From assembly GCA_910589045.1 (NCBI GenBank), contig CAJUSH010000062.1, positions 1 to 12,336 on the forward strand: a stretch of DNA of 12,336 nucleotides. Reading direction: 5' to 3'. The position numbers were made by a program, and so were the translations under genes. Below, one piece after another: positions 1-6,009 of this stretch (position 1 is its first letter; each line of letters begins with the position of its first letter). Under the pieces are notes generated by a model, which worked only from the letters and a program-made list of their open reading frames with translations, did no database searches and had not been told where the DNA came from. The stretch comes from an uncultured Eubacterium sp. GTDB taxonomy: Bacteria; Bacillota_A; Clostridia; Lachnospirales; Lachnospiraceae.

Positions 1-53
1 CTGCGACCTCTGCGTCCCGAACGCAGCGCTCTACCAAGCTGAGCCACGCATCG
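1..53 (-). tRNA. tRNA-Pro(CGG), 5' part, cut by left window edge
   Basis: Read on the minus strand, the segment gives a 7-nt acceptor 5' strand (CGATGCG), TG, a D arm (GCTC, loop, GAGC), an anticodon stem CTGCG/CGCAG with loop TTCGGGA, and the beginning of the variable loop and T stem. The loop places CGG at positions 34-36, so it reads proline codon CCG. The T arm and the 3' acceptor strand lie outside the window. Base pairing is complete in the D and anticodon stems, so it looks functional. Confidence 0.93.
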
Positions 54-80
54 AATGTGCGGATTCTGAATCATCCTGCC

Positions 81-116
81 ATCTTCGCTGCCGTGCATAT
101 GCACCACAGCGAAGAT
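81..116 (-). other. Hairpin in the 5' leader of tRNA-Pro
   Basis: A 10-bp perfect inverted repeat (81-90 with 107-116, arms ATCTTCGCTG and CAGCGAAGAT) encloses a second perfect 12-bp palindrome, GTGCATATGCAC, at 93-104. Neither strand has a T run after it, so it is not a standard intrinsic terminator. It begins a few bases downstream of the putative tRNA-Pro promoter, so it would form at the very 5' end of the tRNA precursor. The structure is visible in the sequence. Its role, for example in RNase processing or attenuation, is inference. Confidence 0.7.
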
Positions 117-117
117 T

Positions 118-146
118 ATAATAGCATGGATTTTACATTTTGTCCA
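118..146 (-). promoter_or_regulatory. Putative sigma-A promoter for tRNA-Pro
   Basis: On the minus strand TGGACA (141-146) is followed after exactly 17 bp by TATTAT (118-123), with an overlapping TATAAT three bases further on. It lies between the glucokinase stop and the tRNA-Pro gene and points at the tRNA. The flanks are AT-rich. No good intrinsic terminator is visible between the glucokinase stop (211) and this site, so read-through from the upstream operon is also possible. Confidence 0.55.
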
Positions 147-210
147 GTATTTTTTCAAATTTTTTAAATTTATTTTATTCGGACGTTAGCTCTGCTCCGA
201 TTTTACACAC

Positions 211-1146
211 TTATAAAATCATCTGCACGCATCCGTATATGCCCGCATCATTGCCAAGCTCCGCCAGCTTAAATTTTGTATCGAAGCAGGCGTGGAACGT
301 ATTTGACATAAAATATTTTCCCACGACATCCAGAATCATCGTTCCCGCCCTGGAAACACCGCCTCCGATGACGAACACCTCCGGATTCACGACACACGCC
401 ACCTTCGCGAGACCCTTTCCGAGAATTTCACCAAACTGCTCCACCACCGCGCACGCCAGCGCGTCTCCTGCCTTTGCCGCGTCAAACGTATCCTTTGCCG
501 TCACTTCCTTTAATTCCCGCAGGCTGCTCGGCTCGTCGGAGGCTGCCAGTGCCCGCTTTGTCAGCGTCACGACACCGGTTGCCGACGCATACTGCTCCAG
601 GCAGCCCCGCTTTCCGCAGCCGCACACCAGCTCCTCCTCGTCGTTCATGGAGATGTGCCCGATCTCACCGCCGGCTCCGGTGGCACCCGCCACAACACGG
701 CCGTCGACGATCACTCCGCCGCCCACGCCGGTTCCGAGCGTCACCATCACCATGTTTTTCGTGCCGACTCCGGCACCCTGCCACATCTCACCCAGAGCTG
801 CCACGTTAGCGTCGTTTCCGGCCCGGACCGGATACCCGGTCAGGTCGGAGAGCGTTTCTTCGACGTTGAAAATCCCCCAGCCCAGGTTGACGCATTTGCA
901 CACGACCCCCTCCGGTGTCACGGGGCCTGGCACCCCTACGCCCACGCCCTGTATATCCGAATCGTCGATTCCATGCTCCGTTTGCTTTGCACGGATCGCT
1001 TCTGCCACATCCGGCAGTACCCCGGCACCGTTGTTCTCCCTGCGGGTCGGGATCTCCCACTTGTCAAGCAGCTCTCCGTCTGTGCGAAACAAACCAAGCT
1101 TAATCGTCGTTCCGCCGATATCCACGCCAAATCCGTATTGCTTCAT
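211..1146 (-). CDS. glcK: ROK-family glucokinase
   Basis: This 311-aa cytosolic sugar kinase would phosphorylate glucose with ATP to glucose-6-phosphate and feed glycolysis. The N-terminal phosphate-binding motif DIGGTTIK is at 9-16, and GNDAN (110-114) carries the probable catalytic base D112. The second nucleotide-binding stretch, LGTGVGGG, is at 137-144. The ROK zinc site is present: E161-x-G-H164 followed by C175-x-C177-x4-C182. Length is normal for the family. A strong GGAGGAGG ribosome binding site (1153-1160) precedes the ATG at the expected distance. It is the last gene of an apparent operon, 39 bp after the penicillin-binding protein gene. ROK members also include N-acetylmannosamine and fructose kinases and repressors. 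With no N-terminal helix-turn-helix and a complete active site, a kinase is clear; glucose as substrate is the family-based best guess. Confidence 0.93.
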   Translation of the reverse strand: MKQYGFGVDIGGTTIKLGLFRTDGELLDKWEIPTRRENNGAGVLPDVAEAIRAKQTEHGIDDSDIQGVGVGVPGPVTPEGVVCKCVNLGWGIFNVEETLSDLTGYPVRAGNDANVAALGEMWQGAGVGTKNMVMVTLGTGVGGGVIVDGRVVAGATGAGGEIGHISMNDEEELVCGCGKRGCLEQYASATGVVTLTKRALAASDEPSSLRELKEVTAKDTFDAAKAGDALACAVVEQFGEILGKGLAKVACVVNPEVFVIGGGVSRAGTMILDVVGKYFMSNTFHACFDTKFKLAELGNDAGIYGCVQMIL

Positions 1147-1185
1147 TTTTGATCCTCCTCCGTTTTTTATATTTCTTATACTTTT

Positions 1186-3429
1186 TTAATACACAATGAT
1201 CACTTCACCCTCGCCGTCGTCATCGTCTCCGTCGTCCGGCTCATCCGACTCGTCCGGTTCCTCAGGCAGCTCCGGTACATCCGGCTCGTCCGGTTCCGGT
1301 TCCGGCGTAACAGGCTCCTGCGGCTCCTGAGGCTGATCGATCTCTCCCGGAAGGTCAATCGGCTCGTCCGGTTCCTCGGGCTCCTCCGGCTCCGGTTCCG
1401 GTTCCGGCTCAGGCTCAGGCTCCGGTTCCGGCTCTGCAACGTGAACACTGTCCTCATAATTGACATACGGCATAAATTCCTTCGGCTCAAGGCCTTCATG
1501 CAGCTTTTTCATAAAATCCTGCCAGATATGCCCCGGATACGTGGAGCCGGAAAGGTCCTTCATCTCCCTGGGCGTATCGTACCCGACCCAGATCGCAGTC
1601 GTATAATAGCGGGTAAATCCGCAGAACCACCCGTCCTTGTGGTCATTTGTCGTTCCGGTCTTGCCTGCCGAGGGCATCGCGCCCAAATCCAGTCCCCGCG
1701 CGGTTCCTGCCTTCATAACGCCCTCTAAAATGTTCGTCATCATCCGTGAAGCATTCTGATCGTACACCTGAACCGGCTCATCCTCAGTCTCATAGAGCAC
1801 GTTTCCGTCGGCATCCTCGATGCGCTCAATACACGTCGGCGCGCGGAACGCACCGTCATTTTCAATCGCCGCATAGCTGCTTGCCATCTCCACCGCCGAC
1901 ATACCGTAGGTAAAGCCGCCCAGTGACACGGCAGGCACCTCGTCGCGCGCGTCCAGCTTCGCAAAGTTCATCTTTTTCAAATAATCCAGGCCGGCCGCCG
2001 GTGTCAGTTCCTCCAAAAGCTTCCAGGCAATCGTGTTTTTCGACTGCTCCACCGCATAGCGCAGCGTGATCTCACCGGAATACCTTCCGCTGGAATTGGA
2101 GGGACCTCCCTCAAAGGGCTGATCATTCACAATGGAATCCGGCGTATAGCCTCGCCCAAGCTGCGGCGTATACACAAGAATCGGCTTCACCGAGCTGCCC
2201 GGCTGACGGAAGCTCTGATAGGCACGGTTTAACGTGTAGCCGTTAAAGTCCTGGCTTCTGCCGCCCACAATCGCAGTCACATGTCCGGTCTCATTGTCAA
2301 TGCACACCCCGGAGGACTGGAGCTTATAAATACCGTCCTCTGTCTTCTCGTCAAACTGCGTCAGACCGTCGTCGATTGATTTTTGCAGCTTCTTCTGCAC
2401 CTTCAGGTCAATTGACGTATAAATCCGGTAGCCGCTGGTAAAAAGTGATTTCTGGCAGTCCGCATACAGCTCGTCATAGCTCTGCTCATACTCCTCCCGG
2501 TCAGCCTCGTCCTGAAATTCGGTGCGAAACTCGAAGCCCTGCTGTTCCATAAGAGCGCGGGTCGCACAATAGTAGGTATACGTCTCTACATAATCATTTT
2601 TCTTCCGCTTCGGGCGCTTTAACGTGACCTCTCTCGATGTTTCCTCCTCGTACGTCTCCCGCATGATTTTCCCGTCGTCGTACATCTGCTTTAAAATACG
2701 GTCACGCCGGGCAACCGCATTCTGAAGATTCTCCACCGGGTCATAGACCGTGGGGTTATTGGGAATACCGCACAAAAGCGCCTGCTCCGCAAGCGTAAGC
2801 TCATCCACACCGCAGCTGAAATATCCTCTCGCCGCCGCCTCAATCCCATAGTAGCCGTTGCCGAAATAGATGTTGTTCAGGTAAAATTCCAGAAGCTGCT
2901 CCTTCTCATAGCGCCGCTCGAGCCCCACCGCAATAAACAATTCCTCGATCTTGCGCTCCCATGTCCGCTCATTGGAGAGGAACACGGTACGGGCGAGCTG
3001 CTGAGTGATGGTGCTGCCGCCCTGGGTGATCTTCTGATTTTTCACCATCGCGACCGCCGCACGCATAATCGCCTTCAAATCAACGCCCCGATGCTTAAAA
3101 AACTTCTTGTCCTCAATGCTGACAATTGCCGCTTTCACACCCTCGGGGATGTTATCATAGGTCAGATAATAGCTGTCTTTCTCGCCCTTTACAACGGATA
3201 TCTCTTTTTTGTTCACGTCGTAAACCACGCTCGTCTGCGACGCCCGGAACGTCTCTTCCGTAGAGCCGTTGACCAGCGCGATCGCATCCTCCTGAAGCGC
3301 CTTCACCTTTTTGCCGTAGCCGCCGACAAAATAGAAGGCAAGCACGCCGATAATGAGCGTCAGCAGCAAAAGCTGCGAGACAAAAAGCACCTTCAGCTTC
3401 GTATTTTTCTTTTTTTTATTCTTCGCCAT
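1186..3429 (-). CDS. Class A penicillin-binding protein (transglycosylase/transpeptidase)
   Basis: This 747-aa bifunctional peptidoglycan synthase polymerises lipid II and cross-links the stem peptides outside the membrane. A short basic cytoplasmic tail (2-13) is followed by one membrane anchor (about 14-37). The GT51 domain spans about 70-260, with EDKKFFKHRG at 106-115 (catalytic E106), GGSTITQQL at 137-145 and RKIEE at 159-163. The transpeptidase domain spans about 370-640, with S412-x-x-K415 (nucleophile S412), S463-K-N465 and K590-T-G-T593. All catalytic motifs are intact. From residue 666 the protein ends in an 80-residue Glu/Asp/Pro tail with eight EP pairs, an Asp run and a final VIIVY. 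The start has only a weak AAGAAG site. It lies 25 bp after the aldo/keto reductase gene and 39 bp before glucokinase, suggesting one transcript. It is a ponA/PBP1-like protein, but the exact paralogue cannot be named. Confidence 0.95.
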   Translation of the reverse strand: MAKNKKKKNTKLKVLFVSQLLLLTLIIGVLAFYFVGGYGKKVKALQEDAIALVNGSTEETFRASQTSVVYDVNKKEISVVKGEKDSYYLTYDNIPEGVKAAIVSIEDKKFFKHRGVDLKAIMRAAVAMVKNQKITQGGSTITQQLARTVFLSNERTWERKIEELFIAVGLERRYEKEQLLEFYLNNIYFGNGYYGIEAAARGYFSCGVDELTLAEQALLCGIPNNPTVYDPVENLQNAVARRDRILKQMYDDGKIMRETYEEETSREVTLKRPKRKKNDYVETYTYYCATRALMEQQGFEFRTEFQDEADREEYEQSYDELYADCQKSLFTSGYRIYTSIDLKVQKKLQKSIDDGLTQFDEKTEDGIYKLQSSGVCIDNETGHVTAIVGGRSQDFNGYTLNRAYQSFRQPGSSVKPILVYTPQLGRGYTPDSIVNDQPFEGGPSNSSGRYSGEITLRYAVEQSKNTIAWKLLEELTPAAGLDYLKKMNFAKLDARDEVPAVSLGGFTYGMSAVEMASSYAAIENDGAFRAPTCIERIEDADGNVLYETEDEPVQVYDQNASRMMTNILEGVMKAGTARGLDLGAMPSAGKTGTTNDHKDGWFCGFTRYYTTAIWVGYDTPREMKDLSGSTYPGHIWQDFMKKLHEGLEPKEFMPYVNYEDSVHVAEPEPEPEPEPEPEPEPEEPEEPDEPIDLPGEIDQPQEPQEPVTPEPEPDEPDVPELPEEPDESDEPDDGDDDDGEGEVIIVY
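1387..1434 (-). repeat. Hexanucleotide (Glu-Pro)8 coding repeat
   Basis: Eight consecutive 6-nt units of the form GAR-CCN (GAGCCG, GAACCG or GAGCCT) encode EPEPEPEPEPEPEPEP at residues 666-681 of the penicillin-binding protein. Further related units follow, including three copies of a CTCGTCCGGTTCC-like word on the plus strand near 1248, 1284 and 1363. In-frame hexamer arrays like this can change length by replication slippage without breaking the reading frame. Confidence 0.85.
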
Positions 3430-3454
3430 AACTTCTTAAATCTTCATATAATTT

Positions 3455-4456
3455 TTATAATTTTGTGATTTCGTCAATTTTTTCAAGCTCCTCCGCAGAA
3501 AATTCGGATTTCTGCGCCACAAATGCGTTCTCCGTAATCTGCTCCGGCCGCGATGCACCGATGAGCACCGAGCACACACCGTCATCCTTGAGCACCCACG
3601 ACAAAGCCATCTGCGCCAGCGTTTGTCCTCGCGCTCCTGCGATGTCATTCAATGCCCGGATCTGCTCGAGCCGCTCCGGTGTAAGCGCACTCTCCTTCAA
3701 AAACCGCGGATCCCGTGCAATCCGGCTGTCCTTTGGAATACCCTTTAAATACTTGTCCGTGAGCAGGCCCTGTGCAAGCGGACTGAATGCAATGATACCC
3801 ATCCCCGCTTCCTTGCAGTACGCCTTCACGCCGTCCTCCTCAATGCCCCGGTCAAAGATCGAGTAGCGCCGCTGGTTCACGATGAGCGGGCAATGCAGCT
3901 CCTCCATGATCTCAACCGCGCGCTTTGTATATGCCTGGTCATAATTTGAAATGCCCGCATAGAGCGCTTTCCCGCTGCGCACGATCTGTGCCAGCGCCCC
4001 CATTGTCTCCTCCAGCGGTGTTTCGGGGTCCATCCGATGATGGTAAAAAATATCCACATAATCCACGCCCAGCCGCCTGAGGCTCTGGTCAAGGCTGGCA
4101 ACGAGATACTTTTTACTGCCCCAGTCACCGTAAGGGCCGTCCCACATGCCATAGCCCGCCTTCGTCGTGAGAATCAGCTCATCCCGATAGGGCAGAAAAT
4201 CCGCTTTCAGAATTTTACCTAAATTTGTCTCGGCAGCACCGTTTTCCGGCCCGTAATTATTCGCCAGATCGAATTGCGTAATCCCGCAGTCAAACGCCCT
4301 GCGGCACATCGCCCGCATATTCCGGTAGTCGTCGCGCTCACCGAAATTATGCCAGAAGCCCAATGAAACAGCCGGGAACTTCAAGCCGCTTGCCCCCACA
4401 TGGCTGTACGTCATCTGCCCGTAGCGTTTTTCATCCGCCACATACGTGTTTTCCAT
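3455..4456 (-). CDS. gpr: Aldo/keto reductase, YghZ-type (L-glyceraldehyde-3-phosphate reductase)
   Basis: This 333-aa cytosolic NADPH-dependent reductase has a (beta/alpha)8 barrel. It resembles E. coli YghZ over most of its length, including the N-terminal ERYGQMxY-like segment (here EKRYGQMTY, 9-17), SLGFWHNFG (31-39), FDLANNYGP (62-70), TTKAGYGMWDGPYG (97-110) and SVLIGASRPEQ near the C terminus. YghZ detoxifies L-glyceraldehyde-3-phosphate, a racemisation product of the glycolytic triose phosphate. The catalytic tetrad is complete: D63, Y68, K99 and H140. It ends a little earlier than E. coli YghZ. An AGAGGA ribosome binding site sits 8 bp before the ATG. It is the first gene of the group with the penicillin-binding protein and glucokinase, behind a TATAAT promoter box. 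Here gpr means the reductase, not the spore germination protease. Substrate is inferred from similarity; a broader-specificity reductase (Kv-beta/Tas-like branch) is the alternative. Confidence 0.88.
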   Translation of the reverse strand: MENTYVADEKRYGQMTYSHVGASGLKFPAVSLGFWHNFGERDDYRNMRAMCRRAFDCGITQFDLANNYGPENGAAETNLGKILKADFLPYRDELILTTKAGYGMWDGPYGDWGSKKYLVASLDQSLRRLGVDYVDIFYHHRMDPETPLEETMGALAQIVRSGKALYAGISNYDQAYTKRAVEIMEELHCPLIVNQRRYSIFDRGIEEDGVKAYCKEAGMGIIAFSPLAQGLLTDKYLKGIPKDSRIARDPRFLKESALTPERLEQIRALNDIAGARGQTLAQMALSWVLKDDGVCSVLIGASRPEQITENAFVAQKSEFSAEELEKIDEITKL

Positions 4457-4516
4457 AAAAAATCCTCTCTTTCTTCTTTTTTCCTTCCTTACGTTGTTTT
4501 ACCTCTAACCTTATTT

Positions 4517-4546
4517 ATTATACTGATTTATCCCGGAAAATGAAAG
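4517..4546 (-). promoter_or_regulatory. Putative promoter of the reductase-PBP-glucokinase operon
   Basis: A perfect TATAAT (4517-4522, minus strand) lies about 60 bp upstream of the reductase start in AT-rich DNA. The -35 box is poor: CTTTCA at 4541-4546 with an 18-bp spacer matches only three of six consensus positions. The -10 box and its location are convincing; the -35 assignment is tentative. Confidence 0.5.
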
Positions 4547-4571
4547 ATGAAAGAATCTCTTTATGAAAAAT

Positions 4572-4821
4572 TTATGTAGCAAAGCTGCTTTTTACACCCG
4601 AGCCACACATATACTGCGGGGCTGTGGGAAAACATGCTTCAGATAGCAGCCTGGATTTCGCGAGGCGAATTTTCATGTCTAGGCTGTCCGTTACTGGTCG
4701 CGGAAAAAAACGTAACGGACAAAGCGCTGCGCCCGCGCCTGCGTCCCAGGCCGGCAATTCGATCACCGGCCTCCGCCGGACTTGCCCGACGAAGGCGCGG
4801 CTCATAATGCTTCATGTTTTT
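4572..4821. repeat. GC-rich palindromic element of nested inverted repeats (possible dispersed repeat or structured RNA)
   Basis: This stretch contains at least six inverted repeats. CCACA pairs with TGTGG (4603-4607/4623-4627). AGCCT pairs with AGGCT (4648-4652/4681-4685), enclosing TTCGC/GCGAA (4657-4661/4665-4669). TGTCCGTTAC pairs with GTAACGGACA (4685-4694/4712-4721). CCGCGCCT plus CGTC pairs with GACG plus AGGCGCGG (4733-4745/4788-4800, one mismatch), enclosing AGGCCGG/CCGGCCT (4748-4754/4766-4772). Outside most of these, AAAACATG (4629-4636) pairs with CATGTTTT (4813-4820), and ATGCTTCA is repeated directly at 4634-4641 and 4807-4814. Base composition is richer in G, C and CpG than the flanking intergenic DNA. 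The ordered hairpins suggest a mobile or ERIC-like repeat, or a folded RNA, rather than a protein gene. Its boundaries are approximate. Confidence 0.6.
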
Positions 4822-4827
4822 TTGCGG

Positions 4828-5376
4828 TCACTGCTCCATCTGCTTGCCCAAAAATCCGGCAGCGATAAGCACAAGCTGGTTTTCCGTCTCTCCCATGCGG
4901 TTCTTCTCATTTTTATCATAGAGAATGACCGCACCGATGGCGTCTCCCTCACAGATAATCGTACTGATTGCCTGGGTGACGTATTCTCCGCGGTCATCCA
5001 GCGTAATTTTGATAAAATTGTTTTCATCTCTGCTTGCCACCAGTGTTCCCCGGTCCTCCATCAGCTCGTCAAGCTCACGGCTGATCGGCTTGCCCTCAAA
5101 CTCCTTTTTCCCAGTCCCGGAGGCAGCAATGATATGATCCCGGTCAGTGATACACACCAGATGACCGGTTGTCTGCGCCATCGCCTCGGCGTACTGGCTG
5201 GAAAACTGGCTCAGCTCTCCGATCGGAGAATATTTTTTCAGGATGATCTCGCCCTCCCGGTCGGTAAAAATTTCCAGCGGGTCCCCTTCCCGGATCCGTA
5301 AGGTACGCCGAATCTCCTTCGGCACAACCACCCGCCCCAAATCGTCTATTCTTCTAACAATGCCTGTTGCTTTCAT
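4828..5376 (-). CDS. spoVT: Stage V sporulation protein T (SpoVT), AbrB-family regulator
   Basis: This 182-aa DNA-binding regulator controls forespore genes in endospore formers (known from Bacillus SpoVT). The N-terminal AbrB-type swapped-hairpin domain (about 1-50) contains MKATGIVRRIDDLGRVVVPK and EIRRTLRIREGDPLEIF. A C-terminal GAF-like domain (about 55-180) includes the SRELDELMEDR and ISTIICEGDAIGAVIL segments. Length matches the roughly 178-residue family norm. The frame stays open upstream to an earlier ATG at 5448. The internal ATG at 5376 is chosen because it has a GGAGG site 10 bp upstream, begins exactly where the family begins, and leaves room for the promoter. It is the clearest sign that the organism sporulates. 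It is followed by the palindromic element and no obvious terminator. Confidence 0.94.
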   Translation of the reverse strand: MKATGIVRRIDDLGRVVVPKEIRRTLRIREGDPLEIFTDREGEIILKKYSPIGELSQFSSQYAEAMAQTTGHLVCITDRDHIIAASGTGKKEFEGKPISRELDELMEDRGTLVASRDENNFIKITLDDRGEYVTQAISTIICEGDAIGAVILYDKNEKNRMGETENQLVLIAAGFLGKQMEQ

Positions 5377-5411
5377 GCTTGTTTTTCCTCCATTTACTCT
5401 GTGTGTGCTTC

Positions 5412-5440
5412 TATTATCTGCAAAATAACAGTTCCTATTC
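5412..5440 (-). promoter_or_regulatory. Sigma-G-like promoter upstream of spoVT
   Basis: On the minus strand GAATA (5436-5440) and GATAATA (5412-5418) are separated by 17 bp. Sigma-G promoters in Bacillus have a GHATR-type -35 and a CATWHTA-type -10, so this matches all five -35 positions and six of seven -10 positions. It lies 35 bp upstream of the spoVT start. spoVT is a sigma-G target in B. subtilis, which fits. GATAAT could also serve sigma-A, though its -35 would be poor. Confidence 0.55.
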
Positions 5441-5484
5441 ACAGACACCTCAAAATAAAGGAATCGATTTTCCAGGCAGATGCA

Positions 5485-5940
5485 TTAAACCTCTTCAACA
5501 TGCAGAAAGCGGTTCCAGTCTTCAAAATCCCCGCTTCCCTTCACCTGAAGCGTGTACGCATGCTCCTCGCCGTCAAGTGCAGCCTCATACACATCCCCGT
5601 TCTTTTTCAGCCCATAGACGGACGCGCCCTCCATTACCCTGCAAAGCTCGAAATACTCTGACGGTGAAACGGTGCGGTCAGGCACCTCCCGCAAAAGCAC
5701 ACCGTCGGCATTATAAATTTTACAGCCCTCCTCAATAACGGAGAAAACCTGCGCATCCTTGATCCGAAGTTCAAGACCGTTTGTGCGCATCGTGCGCACA
5801 TCACGGTTTTTGCTGTTCGTTTCTAAGATCTTCACGTTATCCAAAAGCATGTAAAAGGAATCTGTTCCAAGTCGCAGCTCCTCCACGAAGGACTCGTGAA
5901 AATCAAATGTCCCGATCTCATTTTCTGTGTGAAATTTCAT
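5485..5940 (-). CDS. Conserved-looking hypothetical protein, 151 aa
   Basis: I do not recognise the family. The product is a small soluble acidic protein without signal peptide, membrane segment or cysteine motif. Alternating beta-type segments, such as DSFYMLLDNVKILETNS near 27-43 and ELRIKDAQVFSVIEEGCKIYNADG near 57-80, suggest a mostly beta fold. The C-terminal half continues with EYFELCRVMEGASVYGLKKNGDVYEAALDG, and the protein ends FEDWNRFLHVEEV. The start is well supported: GAGGAG lies 7 bp before the ATG. An ATG seven bases upstream is out of frame and stops after two codons. It lies 69 bp after the AEC permease gene and 108 bp before spoVT, and could be the tail of the MoxR-AEC transcript. 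Codon use looks like that of the neighbours, so it is likely a real gene. Confidence 0.8.
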   Translation of the reverse strand: MKFHTENEIGTFDFHESFVEELRLGTDSFYMLLDNVKILETNSKNRDVRTMRTNGLELRIKDAQVFSVIEEGCKIYNADGVLLREVPDRTVSPSEYFELCRVMEGASVYGLKKNGDVYEAALDGEEHAYTLQVKGSGDFEDWNRFLHVEEV

Positions 5941-6009
5941 TTCATATCTCCTCTGTCGTCTGATCTGCCGCGCGTATAAAACATTTATGTTCCAGCGATA
6001 CGGCTGCCG

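Noticed and set aside
81..116. The hairpin as intrinsic terminator of the glucokinase operon
   Set aside because: No T tract follows it on the minus strand, and a promoter-like sequence lies just upstream, so a leader structure for tRNA-Pro fits better.
140..1189. A 349-codon plus-strand open frame opposite the glucokinase gene
   Set aside because: It is Ser/Pro/Thr-rich low-complexity sequence typical of the antisense of a GC-rich gene, has no ribosome binding site, and the opposite frame encodes a complete ROK kinase.
1218..1436. The hexamer repeats in the penicillin-binding protein gene as a CRISPR-like or regulatory array
   Set aside because: The units are contiguous, in frame and encode Glu-Pro pairs, with no spacer structure.
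4624..5301. A 225-codon plus-strand frame running through the palindromic element and antisense to spoVT
   Set aside because: It gives no recognisable protein, crosses the boundary between an intergenic repeat and the antisense of a real gene, and lacks a ribosome binding site.
5377..5448. A 24-residue N-terminal extension of SpoVT
   Set aside because: Family members start at MKATGIVR, the GGAGG site serves the internal ATG, and the extension would overlap the promoter-like boxes.
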